Positions 26,223 to 34,801 of a DNA stretch of 64,000 bases are shown one piece after another. How positions within the stretch are numbered: the stretch's first letter is position 1; every line of letters starts with the position of its first letter. The notes below the pieces were generated by a model. That model made no database searches and had not been told where the DNA came from. It saw nothing but the letters and a program-made list of their open reading frames with translations. A program made the translations under genes and the position numbers. The stretch comes from Mesorhizobium sp. 65-26 (GTDB lineage: Bacteria > Pseudomonadota > Alphaproteobacteria > Rhizobiales > Rhizobiaceae). Where the stretch lies: assembly GCA_001899205.1 (NCBI GenBank), contig MKVL01000010.1:453914-517913 (forward strand), given 5' to 3'.

Positions 26223-26671
26223 TCGAGCCCCCTCGCTATGTCCGCCGCGATGGTTTTTCGCGCCCATACTGATGAGGGCGCAAGTCAATTTTACGTTATG
26301 CTAATGGAACGCTTCGCGTTGCATTTTTAGGCGATGGGAGTTGCCCTTTCGCCGTTTGGTGCCGGCTGTTCGCATCCGGCTAAAGGACGCCGGCCAAGCT
26401 GAGTGGATGGTCTTAACTCGGCAAGGGAGCACGGACAGGGCGACCCGTGCAACTTGCCGTCGAGATGACGTCTCGACCTCGATTTTTCATCAGAGGCCAA
26501 ATCTCCGGGCGAGGTGCTGGCGGCAACCCATCACTGGTACGACGCCGGCACCCATGAGGTATGCAGGGCGGCCGTCGTGCCACCTCCGAGCTGTCACCGC
26601 CCACTTTGCCCAGTTTTTGAAGAAATCAGCCCTGGCTCGTTTTTGCGAGCCTTCTTGATGGAGCAAGCCCC
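26223..26671. other. intergenic region upstream of the tail spike
   Basis: This 449-base gap separates small-protein copy B (minus) from the tail-spike gene (plus) and must contain their divergent promoters. A TTGACT sequence on the minus strand (plus-strand complement about 26282-26287) is a candidate -35 for copy B. I see no further member of the small-protein family and no convincing ORF. Confidence 0.4.
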
Positions 26672-29600
26672 ATGGCCCGACCCGCAGCAGCCGCCGTTCG
26701 CCTGTTGACCGGCGAACGTGAACCCGTGCGCCTCGCGACCACCGTTGATATCGGCCTTTCCGGCCTCCAGCGCATCGATGGCACAATGACCGAGGTGGGC
26801 GACCGCGTGTTGGTGAAGGACCAGGCCGACTCGACGCGGAACGGCATCTACACCGCCAGCGCCGGCTCATGGTTCCGCGCGGCGGACGCGCGGACGAGCC
26901 GCGAGATGCAGAAGGGCACGACCGTCCATGTGCAGTTGGGCGCCGTCAATGCAGACCGCGTGTTTTCGTTCGTCGCCGAGGCCCCGGTGGTCGGCACCGA
27001 CCAGATCGCCATCGCGCCTTTCCTACCGCCGGACCTGAATGGAGCGGTGGAGGATGCGGAGACTGCTGCCGCGAACGCTGCCGCCTACGCGGGGCAGGCG
27101 GCGGCGAGCGCTACGGCGGCCGCCGCCAGCGCGGGGCAGACCGCAGCCGATCTGGCTGCCACGCATGCGGACGTCGTTGCGACGGCTGCCAGCCTTGCCA
27201 ACACCCAGCTCGCCTCGGCGGCCTCGGGCGTGTACCCCAGCGCCTACACGACGTCGCTGCCCAAGGGCGTGACCGGAACGACCGGGCTCGTCGGTGGCAC
27301 GGGCGGCGCCAACGGCACGTTCGCGCTTGGCATTTCCGGCGGATCGATATCGGGCGCAGCGGGCACGTTCACCGTGGCCGGCGGCGCGATGACGGCGATC
27401 AACATCACCAACCCTGGCCTTGGCAGCGGCACGACGCCGCCAACGCTCTCCTTCACAGCCTCGGCAGGCCTGACCGGCGCCAGCGCAACTGCGGTAGTGG
27501 GGAACCTGATCGCGGCGCAGAAAACTTATTGGGCGCTGTCGACGGACGGGGCGTATCTCCAGCTTTATCAGAACGACGGGACGGCGACGCCGGCGGTGGT
27601 GGCGAACGCTGCGCTGGGCGCGAAAGCTATGATTGATGCTTTGGCCAGCCTTACCGGTTCGCGCATCGCCAATACCGTCCCGGTTACAGGAACTGGCACC
27701 GCCCTCGCCAACGCAAACGTCTACTTCGAACCGACCTCCCTCAATACCTTCGATGAATTCGTGACGGGACTGTCGGTGGCGATGTCGGCCGATGGCGTGG
27801 TCCGGATCGTCGTGTCGAAGCTGGAGGATGATAGTACGCTTTCCAATGTCGGCATCGTGTCGCAGACATTCAACGCTCTTGCCGGCGTCTCGACCATTTC
27901 GGGGCTGGAAATCTCGAAGCCTGCCGGCTGCGTCATCGGCATTCAGGCGGTTTCGGGCGGCTATCCTCTGTACACCACCGGCATCATTCCCAACGGCGGC
28001 TCCCGTTGGCATTCGGCGGCCATCCCGACGAGTCATACAGCGAAGACGGTCACGACAACGAACGGCATCCAGTGGAGTGCGGTTCTGACCGGGGAAGTCA
28101 CGATCAAGGCGCGTCGCACTGATGCGCAGGGAACGGCGATCGGCAAGGGCGCTTTGGTCGGCTGGTCCAGTATTGTCGCGAGTGGCACGAACACGCCGGC
28201 TAATTACAGCACTGTCCAGCAAGTGTCCGCCGCAGCCGACAGCTACATCACAGGCATCCAGGTTGGCGCGGGCGCGTCCGCCACGGCAACCGTCTTCGCT
28301 GTGAAGATGAATCCCGACAACACCATTGCCGACATCAAGAACGCGACCCCGATCACGCTTATCAACGGCGTCGCAAATCTAGCCACGTCGATTGCGCTTC
28401 CGGCTGGTTACCGGCCAGCTATCACAGGTGGCGCCTATAAGTACCAGGCTAACAACAATCCGACCGGCCTGCGCGTTCACCTGAAAAGCGGTGTGATGGC
28501 GATCGGCGACACGTTGATCGATAGTGCCTCCCATCGCTTCGAGGTCAACTTCACGGTAGAAAGCGGGCTGACGGCTGATGCCCATCGTGCAATCGCGCTG
28601 GCTTCACAGGCAGGCGGGAACACTGGGCTGGGTTTGCTGTCAGCGGCGGACAACACTGGCGTCTTGGACGCGACCGCGATCTTGTCGGCCGCGGCTGTTG
28701 CGCACCCGTTTCCGTACGTCCCACCTGGAACCTTTGCGGTGACGGCGATCCCTAACAATGGCAAAGGTTTCTGGGGGCCTGGCAAGGTGATAGTCAACGG
28801 CGTTCTCATGTCGACGCCAGAGAAGCCGGAATTCGGCTCGAGGTTTTTGAAACTGCGTGCCGCGCTGATGCCGCAGATTGCTACGAACTCCTGCGTCATC
28901 ATCAATGGCGACAGCATTAGCAACGGAGCCTATGCGACCAATCCTAGGACGAACCATGTCGGCCGTCTGACGCATTTTGCCAACATGGGTATCGCGCTCG
29001 ATGAGGCCGTTCTGGTCAACTTCGACAACGCGGATACCTCGGGTGGCAACGCCTTTCATGGGCTGACGTTTTCGAACCCTTCAACTCCAACCTACGGTAC
29101 CGGGGGCCCTGTCGGAAAATCGCTGATACTCCAGCCTGCGCAAGTGCTGACGCTGTCGGCGGCGGCTCATGAAAAGCTCGATCTTACTTATCAGGGCGTG
29201 TCTGGGGGGCAACTCGCCTTCGCCTACAATGGGACCACCTATGCAACGGTGTACACTGCGGCGACCGGCAACGACGTTCTCGCCGCGCTTGGATCCACCG
29301 GCCAGACCGGCAGTGGAACGTACACCATTACCAACACTGGATCGGTCGCGATCGAGGTCACCTCCCTGATGCGGTTTGGGGTCAAGGTCGCGGGCAGCCC
29401 GCCTCGGCTGTATGTCTGCCGCATGGCGCATGGATCCTATACCATGGCCAGCTTCACGGTTTCTCGCATGCAGTCGATGCTGCGCATTGCGACGGCAGTC
29501 GCCGGCGGAGCAAACCACTTGGTGATCCCCGCGCTGGGAACGAATGATGCCGTGGGCACAAATCTGGACTATGGTCAGATGAGGCAGGCAACCCTCGATT

Positions 29601-29872
29601 ATGCCGGGCGCTGGGTTACGGCCGGCGTTCCTGTCGCGAACATCCTTCCGATCATGCCGTGGCGCTGGGCTTCCTACGGTACCTCCAATTTCCAGAATGA
29701 GCTCGGTGGCATCCGCCAAGCATACCGGGAGCTTGGCGTGCGCCGTGTGATCCAGACGGATGCTTTTGACTTCGTCAGTGAAGGCCTAGCCAGTGATGGG
29801 CACCCGAACGATGCGGGCTTTATTGCGGAGTTCAACGCCATGGTCGCGGCGCTATGCGACGGGGCCATCTGA
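26672..29872 (+). CDS. tail spike/fibre with C-terminal SGNH esterase domain
   Basis: A 1066-residue protein; GGAG precedes ATG 26672. Residues 15-115 form a fibre-attachment domain ([30 protein letters not shown]). An Ala-rich helical stalk (125-190), a Gly-rich region and beta-rich repeats follow. From about 735 an SGNH/GDSL hydrolase is recognised: NGDSIS with Ser748, GTND at about 956-959, and a C-terminal SDGHPND with Asp1042/His1044 as triad partners. Such spikes bind surface polysaccharide and remove O-acetyl groups. A minus-strand acetyltransferase gene overlaps its end by 21 bases. Confidence 0.8.
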   Translation: MARPAAAAVRLLTGEREPVRLATTVDIGLSGLQRIDGTMTEVGDRVLVKDQADSTRNGIYTASAGSWFRAADARTSREMQKGTTVHVQLGAVNADRVFSFVAEAPVVGTDQIAIAPFLPPDLNGAVEDAETAAANAAAYAGQAAASATAAAASAGQTAADLAATHADVVATAASLANTQLASAASGVYPSAYTTSLPKGVTGTTGLVGGTGGANGTFALGISGGSISGAAGTFTVAGGAMTAINITNPGLGSGTTPPTLSFTASAGLTGASATAVVGNLIAAQKTYWALSTDGAYLQLYQNDGTATPAVVANAALGAKAMIDALASLTGSRIANTVPVTGTGTALANANVYFEPTSLNTFDEFVTGLSVAMSADGVVRIVVSKLEDDSTLSNVGIVSQTFNALAGVSTISGLEISKPAGCVIGIQAVSGGYPLYTTGIIPNGGSRWHSAAIPTSHTAKTVTTTNGIQWSAVLTGEVTIKARRTDAQGTAIGKGALVGWSSIVASGTNTPANYSTVQQVSAAADSYITGIQVGAGASATATVFAVKMNPDNTIADIKNATPITLINGVANLATSIALPAGYRPAITGGAYKYQANNNPTGLRVHLKSGVMAIGDTLIDSASHRFEVNFTVESGLTADAHRAIALASQAGGNTGLGLLSAADNTGVLDATAILSAAAVAHPFPYVPPGTFAVTAIPNNGKGFWGPGKVIVNGVLMSTPEKPEFGSRFLKLRAALMPQIATNSCVIINGDSISNGAYATNPRTNHVGRLTHFANMGIALDEAVLVNFDNADTSGGNAFHGLTFSNPSTPTYGTGGPVGKSLILQPAQVLTLSAAAHEKLDLTYQGVSGGQLAFAYNGTTYATVYTAATGNDVLAALGSTGQTGSGTYTITNTGSVAIEVTSLMRFGVKVAGSPPRLYVCRMAHGSYTMASFTVSRMQSMLRIATAVAGGANHLVIPALGTNDAVGTNLDYGQMRQATLDYAGRWVTAGVPVANILPIMPWRWASYGTSNFQNELGGIRQAYRELGVRRVIQTDAFDFVSEGLASDGHPNDAGFIAEFNAMVAALCDGAI

Positions 29873-30409
29873 CAATGCCCTGTACGGAATGACCTTGGCA
29901 GGGTTGCCGGCCACTATAGCACCAGGTGGTACGTCTTTGGTCACCACGGCGCACGCTCCCACAATTGCTCCATCACCGATGGTCACGCCTTTGAGTATGC
30001 TTGCGCCGAAACCTATCCAGACACGGTTTCCGATGGTCACCGGCGCGATCTTAATGCCGGTCCAAACCTTCTTGCCTTGGTGCCAATTCGGGATGTCGTG
30101 CTTGCGTAGCTCCCAATCAGGCGAATGCGAATTGTGATCGACGATGGTGACGTTCCAAGAAAGGATCGTGTCCTCGCCGATCGTGATGCTTTCGGCGGCA
30201 ACCAGGTGGCTTTTGCCAATATAGGTCCGATCACCAATGGTGATTTTGGCCTCGCGACGATCGTACGAAAACACGTTCTGAATGATGCAGTCAGTGCCGA
30301 TGGAGTGGTTGCCGCGGCGAGCCGTACGAACTGCGTTCGGGCCGATCTTTGTGCCGGGGCCAGCGTTCACGCCGAGCAGACGGTGGAGCCAAGACGGTAC
30401 GAATGGCAT
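29852..30409 (-). CDS. hexapeptide-repeat O-acetyltransferase (cargo gene)
   Basis: A 185-residue left-handed beta-helix acetyltransferase. It shows repeated [IV]-x-IG hexads ([55 protein letters not shown]) and the C-terminal [16 protein letters not shown] signature. The catalytic His of this family is likely in TIVDHNSHS. It would transfer acetyl groups from acetyl-CoA to a sugar of the lysogen's O-antigen or capsule. Overlapping the 3' end of an esterase-bearing tail spike, it fits a serotype-converting gene that blocks superinfection. Confidence 0.85.
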   Translation of the reverse strand: MPFVPSWLHRLLGVNAGPGTKIGPNAVRTARRGNHSIGTDCIIQNVFSYDRREAKITIGDRTYIGKSHLVAAESITIGEDTILSWNVTIVDHNSHSPDWELRKHDIPNWHQGKKVWTGIKIAPVTIGNRVWIGFGASILKGVTIGDGAIVGACAVVTKDVPPGAIVAGNPAKVIPYRALSDGPVA

Positions 30410-30939
30410 CAGTGTAGGTCTCCACTTGGCTGGACGGCTGATTGATCTTCAGTGACCTGTCCGTCGTCTACAGGAAATACGTGATGCCAACAGAACTACT
30501 TGCCGAATTATTGGCAGCTTCCCTAGCCCTGTCTTCGTCGTCGGTCTGCATCACCGCGATAGGGTAGTGTCGATGGGCGATCATCTGGACCGAAAACGGC
30601 AGTTCTATTTTCTAACTGGGATGTCAGTGCTGATCACCACCACAAAATCAGATAATCGTAAAACATACCTATGTCGACATGACAAACGCGCATCCACACA
30701 ATCGTCAGGCGGGCTAGTTTCAGGGGCGCGGACGATGTCACATCGTCGAATGACGCGGTTCGCTCCTTTGGATGTTCGGGAACTGATCCTCAAGCATTTG
30801 CCCGGTCAGCCGAGACGGTAAGGCGTCGTCATTACAGTTTGTGTCGATTAGCAGCAACTGGAGTGCTCTTGTCCGCAGGTCTCTTGGGCTGAAGTTGCAG
30901 CCTGAGTTTTGGATCGTTCGCCCTCACCAATCGGTGTCG
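30410..30939. other. intergenic stretch without recognisable gene
   Basis: Of the ORFs in these 530 bases, the longest (30567-30821, plus) lacks a ribosome site and coding-like composition. Base composition is AT-richer than the phage operon. Nothing else recognised. Confidence 0.35.
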
Positions 30940-31122
30940 TCAAACGTCCGGGTTCGGACCGCCAGTGGATGATTGGGGGGATTTCTGCCGATCAGCCCAC
31001 CAGATGAAGTAGAGTCGGCCCAATTTCCTCACCGGCACGCGCCGGTCACGCTCCGTCGCGCGCAATTCACGATAGGTCTTCACCTTGAGCATGCCGCCTG
31101 GCAACTTGATACGCAACGCCAT
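30940..31122 (-). CDS. small-protein family copy C
   Basis: A 60-residue member with all family blocks intact: MALRIKLPGGMLKVK, TYRELRATERDRR, VPVRKLGRLYFIWWAD, then a polar tail (SPQSSTGGPNPDV). AAAGGTGAT lies about 5 bases before the start at 31122, and a good sigma70-type promoter is visible upstream (separate entry), so it is probably transcribed alone. Function unknown; the conservation of the core against the free tail indicates selection on the core. Confidence 0.72.
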   Translation of the reverse strand: MALRIKLPGGMLKVKTYRELRATERDRRVPVRKLGRLYFIWWADRQKSPQSSTGGPNPDV

Positions 31123-31144
31123 GGGATCACCTTTTGTGCGGCGC

Positions 31145-31174
31145 ACAATATGAACCTTCCCTTGGGGAAGTCAA
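31145..31174 (-). promoter_or_regulatory. sigma70-type promoter for small-protein copy C
   Basis: On the minus strand TTGACT (31174-31169) is followed after 18 bases by TATTGT (31150-31145), 22 bases before the ribosome-site/start region of copy C. A short palindrome (TTCCCCAAGGGAA) lies in the spacer and could be an operator. Confidence 0.55.
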
Positions 31175-31253
31175 TGAAGCGGGACGTCAACCATAGGGCG
31201 TATCTGGTGGTAGGGAGGTGCTACGCTGAAAGCGTCGGATCGAAGCGTCAAGC

Positions 31254-31442
31254 TTAACGAAAGCTCTTCTGGCGTTCTCGTTCGGAATCCTCTCTTCCAG
31301 TGCCCTGGTTGTTCGACCACCAGATAAAATAAACGGAACCCATCTTCATGACGGGTACGCGACGATCTCTCTCTCGGTCGCGTAATTCTCGATAAAGCTT
31401 CATCTTCAGCGTGCCGCCGGGCAGTCTGATGCGCAATGCCAT
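31254..31442 (-). CDS. small-protein family copy D
   Basis: A 62-residue member: MALRIRLPGGTLKMK, LYRELRDRERDRR, VPVMKMGSVYFIWWSN, then a charged tail (TGREDSERERQKSFR). The longer open frame upstream to 31580 is not shared with other copies and was rejected. The start at 31442 has a GAG-type ribosome site and its own promoter. It lies 131 bases upstream of copy C on the same strand. Function unknown. Confidence 0.7.
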   Translation of the reverse strand: MALRIRLPGGTLKMKLYRELRDRERDRRVPVMKMGSVYFIWWSNNQGTGREDSERERQKSFR

Positions 31443-31470
31443 TGCTTCAACTCTATTATGATGGGCGACA

Positions 31471-31499
31471 CTAAAACAACGTTGCTCTCGAATGGTCAA
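31471..31499 (-). promoter_or_regulatory. sigma70-type promoter for small-protein copy D
   Basis: On the minus strand TTGACC (31499-31494) and TTTTAG (31476-31471) are separated by 17 bases and lie about 30 bases before the start of copy D. Together with the promoter of copy C this suggests each copy is an independent transcription unit. Confidence 0.45.
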
Positions 31500-31715
31500 C
31501 GCGGCGCCCTTGACTATTTCTGGGAGCATCTGGGCCTGGGTCAAGTGTTCGAAACTGGCCCCACCTGCCACCATTTTCAACTCAGCGGAGCTTGTCGCGT
31601 TGTTCGACGAATATGCGCCTTTTCCTGAGGCTGCCCGGATAGCCGGTGGGCCTGCCGGAACCGCCGGTCGGTTTCGCCAGCAACGTAAGGGCGACAGCGC
31701 GGAGGAGGCGTTATG

Positions 31716-31898
31716 CTATTCCGGCTCGGTATCCCGCTCGCCTTTGGACGGTCGATCCGACAGTGAACTCGGCCACCAGACGATAAAATAGCCGCCCACT
31801 TGCCATACCGGAACTTCACGCCGCTGCTCGCGCCGGCGCAGTTCGGAATACCTTTTTATCTTCAGCGTGCCTCCCGGCAACCTGATACGAATGGTCAT
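31716..31898 (-). CDS. small-protein family copy E
   Basis: A 60-residue, more diverged member: MTIRIRLPGGTLKIK, RYSELRRREQRR, EVPVWQVGGYFIVWWPS, and a polar tail. The RRVPV motif is REVPV here and the Lys before the turn is replaced, but spacing and the terminal Trp-Trp are kept. GGAGCGCC precedes the start at 31898. Retention of the fold pattern despite drift argues for a real, selected protein. Function unknown. Confidence 0.68.
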   Translation of the reverse strand: MTIRIRLPGGTLKIKRYSELRRREQRREVPVWQVGGYFIVWWPSSLSDRPSKGERDTEPE

Positions 31899-32057
31899 CG
31901 GCGCTCCACGACATGGCCGAGTGACCTGGAGATACGATCGCTGGCGCACGAAGTTTCATCGACAGGGCGTCACCGGCGCATCTCCGGTTCGAAAGGCGCG
32001 CGCCCGCATGGCGCCGGAGAGCCTTGCCCCGAAAGAAGGCAGGTGATGGCGCCGCGC

Positions 32058-32528
32058 CTACGACTGGGCGGCGGGTGTGTAGACCGGCAGGCTGATCTGG
32101 GCGGGCAATCTGTCGAATTCCTCTGCGGAGCCGGGGTGCTGGAAGAACGGCGTTCCGGCCGCGCGCGGGGTAACATTGAAACGCCGTCCGGTTCTAATGT
32201 CTTCGACGATCGAATGCTTGTCCAGGATGGCGACAGCCGAAACCAGCCAACCTCTTATGACACAGACATCGCTGTCCTGGGCCGTTGAGGGTTCCAGCGG
32301 CACGGCGCCCGTGCCGGGCGGACCGCTGGCGGACTGCGGAGGCACGGCTTCGAACGGAACAATACTCGCCGACAATCGCGCGGCGCGAAGTCTTTCGAAA
32401 AGAGTCAAGGACGGTATCCCGCGTCGTAGTCCCCGGGCCGACAGTCCCCCGACTCTCCGGCTCCCCCCGTCACGTTTTCTAGTCTTGCTCCGGTTGTGCG
32501 TCAATCGGGCCACAACCGATGCCCGCAA
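32058..32528 (-). CDS. possible hypothetical protein
   Basis: A 156-codon minus-strand ORF. Its first half is Arg/Ser/Pro-rich and looks non-coding, while the C-terminal half (DVCVIRGWLVSAVAILDKHS, EDIRTGRRFNVTPRAAGTPF) has a plausible protein pattern. Only one Met, at 32528, and it overlaps the end of copy F. It may be a decayed gene or a chance frame. Confidence 0.3.
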   Translation of the reverse strand: MRASVVARLTHNRSKTRKRDGGSRRVGGLSARGLRRGIPSLTLFERLRAARLSASIVPFEAVPPQSASGPPGTGAVPLEPSTAQDSDVCVIRGWLVSAVAILDKHSIVEDIRTGRRFNVTPRAAGTPFFQHPGSAEEFDRLPAQISLPVYTPAAQS

Positions 32529-32748
32529 ATGTCCGCTTGGTGTGGCCGGATTTCCCGATTTCGCGAGCCACCTTAAGCCTCGTATTCTCGAAGTCGCGGC
32601 GGCCTTTCACGACTTCAAGGTTGCGCTCCAGTCGAAAAACACCCCCCGGTTTCAACTCCGGGACGCGGCGGTCGCGCTCGTTCGCACGCAACTCGCGATA
32701 GGTCTTTATCTTCAGCATGCCGCCAGGCAGCTTCAGTCGAAACGCCAT
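32479..32748 (-). CDS. small-protein family copy F with replaced C-terminus
   Basis: An 89-residue member. The first half matches copy B closely (MAFRLKLPGGMLKIK, TYRELRANERDRR, VPELKPGG). After PGG the usual YxIWW strand is missing and an unrelated 50-residue basic tail follows (VFRLERNLEVVKGRRD...). AAGGAAA lies 1-2 bases before the ATG at 32748, an unusually short spacing. It could be a broken copy or a fusion with a new tail; the intact first half suggests recent change. Confidence 0.6.
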   Translation of the reverse strand: MAFRLKLPGGMLKIKTYRELRANERDRRVPELKPGGVFRLERNLEVVKGRRDFENTRLKVAREIGKSGHTKRTFAGIGCGPIDAQPEQD

Positions 32749-32938
32749 TTTCCTTGGCACGCCAAACGCGCTTTGCAACGTTCGTGCGCGCATCTGGAAA
32801 GAGCTTGCGCCAGGAAAGTTTTATCCAGGACTAATGTAGAAAGAGGTTTTAACTTTTCGGCAGATGAGCAATCCAACGGCGCAACTGACAAGGGCGTTTT
32901 CGCGCAGCGTGGAAGATAGGCAAGCCGTCTGTGGCCGA

Positions 32939-33067
32939 TCAGTTGAAGAACAGGTCAAAGATCTGCAGCGCCACGTAACTCCAGAAGACGATAGCCAGCA
33001 AGACAGCAGCCGTGACCGCCGGTCCGACTTCGCGAGCTGAGTTGCGTGCCGCCAGAAAGATACTCAT
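32939..33067 (-). CDS. 42-residue single-pass membrane protein
   Basis: A short ORF with an excellent GGAGGAAG site about 5 bases before ATG 33067. The product has a charged N-terminus (MSIFLAARNSAREVG) and one hydrophobic helix (AVTAAVLLAIVFWSYVALQIF). The frame extends upstream, but without comparable signals. It sits just before the lysis cassette on the opposite strand. A regulator of lysis or an exclusion peptide is possible; unknown. Confidence 0.55.
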   Translation of the reverse strand: MSIFLAARNSAREVGPAVTAAVLLAIVFWSYVALQIFDLFFN

Positions 33068-33534
33068 GACGACTTCCTCCACATCCGGGCGCGATACGTA
33101 ATGGTCCACTATGCCGTGAGCTTGCGTCACGCATCCCCCAAATAGGGTAGGCGCTTGGTCTATGTCATAGCGGCGGAGTTTGTCACTTACGTGAAACCAC
33201 CAGCCAAGCCGGACGCCTGGCTCCAAAGGTGAATGACTCCGGTCAAAGCGATGTCGCGCTTGGCTGCGGTTCTGTCGATCGTTTCAGCTTGCCAAGCCGC
33301 GGTTCCTGGGCCGGCGCGCCTGCTGACACTGTTGATCCCGTGGATACGATCGGCAAGTGTTCCGTCGTCTCCGATGGCGGCCGCGAAAACTCCGCCAGGC
33401 GCGATTTACAAAAGCGATGCGTCGGCAATGTGTTGGGCTTTCGGCTGTGCAAGCTCAGGGTCTTCGGTGCAAGCCGAGGCTTCTGAAATTCTCTTAAAAG
33501 TTCACTCTCTGACCTTTGGCGGAAAGGACACCTC
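33068..33534. other. intergenic region before the lysis cassette
   Basis: This gap of 467 bases lies between the small membrane protein and the endolysin. Overlapping ORFs exist (33229-33486 and the start of 33233-33982) but lack a convincing ribosome site and composition. It probably carries the lysis-cassette promoter. Confidence 0.35.
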
Positions 33535-34272
33535 ATGGACAAGGCGAAGTTCTTCGCCGGGTTGCGCTCGCGCGAGTCCGGTGTTTTCGGCACGTCACTT
33601 TCTCAGCCCCAGGTCGAGGGCGTGGCGCGCATTGTGGATGAAGGCCAGAGCCGAGGCATGCAGCTTCGGCAACTGGCCTATGTGCTGGCGACCGCCTACC
33701 ACGAGACCGGCGCGAAGATGCAGCCTGTCAGGGAAGCAGGCGGCGAGAAATATCTGCGGTCCAAGCCGTATTATCCGTGGGTGGGTGAGGGGCTTGTTCA
33801 GGTCACTTGGGAGGCGAATGCCCGCAAGTTCGGCGCGTCAGCTCCGGGCCAGCTCATGGAGTGGCCTGTCGCCACGCGGGCCATCTTCGACGGCATGTCG
33901 AAAGGCATGTTCACGGGCAAGAGGCTGGCCGATTACATCGCCGGCGACAGGGTCGACTATGTCGGCGCCCGGCGCATCGTGAACGGAATGGACAAGGCAT
34001 CGCTGATCGCCGGCCATGCCAAGGCATTCGAAACCGCGCTGCGAGCGGCCGGCTATGTCGGCCAAGCGCCGGAGGCGTTGCCAACGCCACAGCCGGCCCC
34101 ACCGGCGGCCGTCCAACCTGCGCCGGCCATGTCACCAGCGTCTGCTGCGCCTGCCGTCCCCGAGCCGCCTGTGGCCGGCGCTCAGGTCGGTTCAACGCCG
34201 CCTCAATCCGGCGCCAGTTGGTTCGCCCGACTGATCTTCGCCTTTCTCAACATCTTCCGTAAAGGAGCATGA
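33535..34272 (+). CDS. endolysin, glycoside hydrolase family 19-like
   Basis: A 245-residue protein preceded by GGAAAGGAC. The N-terminal 155 residues match the chitinase-class-I/lysozyme fold: YVLATAYHETGAKM with Glu57 as likely catalytic acid, a second Glu near 71, and VGEGLVQVTWEANARKFG, equivalent to the GRGxxQxTGxxNY motif. It cleaves the glycan strands of peptidoglycan at lysis. A Pro/Ala-rich linker (about 175-220) leads to a C-terminal hydrophobic segment (WFARLIFAFLNIF), so it may be membrane-tethered until holin action. First gene of the lysis cassette. Confidence 0.85.
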   Translation: MDKAKFFAGLRSRESGVFGTSLSQPQVEGVARIVDEGQSRGMQLRQLAYVLATAYHETGAKMQPVREAGGEKYLRSKPYYPWVGEGLVQVTWEANARKFGASAPGQLMEWPVATRAIFDGMSKGMFTGKRLADYIAGDRVDYVGARRIVNGMDKASLIAGHAKAFETALRAAGYVGQAPEALPTPQPAPPAAVQPAPAMSPASAAPAVPEPPVAGAQVGSTPPQSGASWFARLIFAFLNIFRKGA

Positions 34273-34273
34273 C

Positions 34274-34435
34274 ATGCGCTACGCAAAGTTCTTCGTGGCG
34301 GCCGCCGGCATCGGCGTTCTGATCGGCCTTCAGCAGTTCCAAGTCGAAATCCCCGGCCTTGCCGATATCGTCCGGGACCTGATCGTCGGCGCCCTCGTGG
34401 CCGGCGGCGTCTATCAGGTGCCGAACCGGCAATGA
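34274..34435 (+). CDS. small membrane protein of the lysis cassette (holin-like)
   Basis: A 53-residue protein starting 1 base after the endolysin stop, with AAAGGAG just upstream. It has two hydrophobic stretches (FFVAAAGIGVLIGLQ and LIVGALVAGGVYQV) separated by an acidic turn. Size, topology and position suit a class II holin or pinholin-type protein, though the sequence alone does not prove pore formation. It overlaps the next start by 4 bases (ATGA). Confidence 0.6.
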   Translation: MRYAKFFVAAAGIGVLIGLQQFQVEIPGLADIVRDLIVGALVAGGVYQVPNRQ

Positions 34436-34683
34436 GCGCTCTCCTCTCATTCCTCGTTTCCAATCCGACCATCCTGGCCGCTGGTGCCGGCATCGTCGCC
34501 GCGCTGACCGCCTGGATGCATGGGCGAATTTCCGGTGCGCGGGCGCAAGCCGGCGCCGACAGGGCCAGGGAGGCCGATTCTTATGAGAAATATCTGCAGG
34601 AACTCGGCAAGGCCGCTGCTGCTGGCGGCGCTGTGCGCCCTGGCGACAGCCTGTCAGACGACCCGTTCAACCGGGATCGATAA
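34432..34683 (+). CDS. inner-membrane spanin (Rz-like)
   Basis: An 83-residue protein with one N-terminal transmembrane helix (about residues 5-27) and a periplasmic charged helix (ARAQAGADRAREADSYEKYLQ), the architecture of i-spanins, though short. The lipoprotein gene of the pair starts inside it in a different frame, the classic embedded Rz/Rz1 layout. Spanins fuse inner and outer membranes in the last step of lysis. ATG 34432 overlaps the preceding stop. Confidence 0.7.
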   Translation: MSALLSFLVSNPTILAAGAGIVAALTAWMHGRISGARAQAGADRAREADSYEKYLQELGKAAAAGGAVRPGDSLSDDPFNRDR

Positions 34684-34801
34684 GGGCGTCTGCGCCATCT
34701 GGGGCGGGATCACCTATTCCGCTTCCCGTGATACGCCCGAAACCGTGCTCGAGGTCCGCCGCAACAACGCCAGGCGCCAAGCCTATTGCGAGGGCAAATG
34801 A
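34583..34801 (+). CDS. outer-membrane spanin lipoprotein (Rz1-like), embedded
   Basis: A 72-residue lipoprotein starting inside the i-spanin gene in another frame (101 bases of overlap). The lipobox Ala-Leu-Ala-Thr-Ala-Cys24 follows a hydrophobic run (LLLAALCALATA). The mature part has two more cysteines and a CAIWGGITYSASRDTPETV motif seen in o-spanin-like proteins of rhizobial phages. Its stop overlaps the next start by 4 bases. The nested layout itself is strong support for the function. Confidence 0.75.
   Translation: MRNICRNSARPLLLAALCALATACQTTRSTGIDKGVCAIWGGITYSASRDTPETVLEVRRNNARRQAYCEGK

Noticed and set aside
27023-28222. 399-residue minus-strand ORF under the tail spike
   Set aside because: Arg-rich shadow frame; the plus-strand spike has clear domain motifs throughout this region.
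30567-30821. 84-residue plus-strand ORF
   Set aside because: No ribosome site and no recognisable pattern; treated as chance.
33233-33982. 249-residue plus-strand ORF before the endolysin
   Set aside because: It runs out of frame through the endolysin gene and lacks a ribosome site and protein-like composition.
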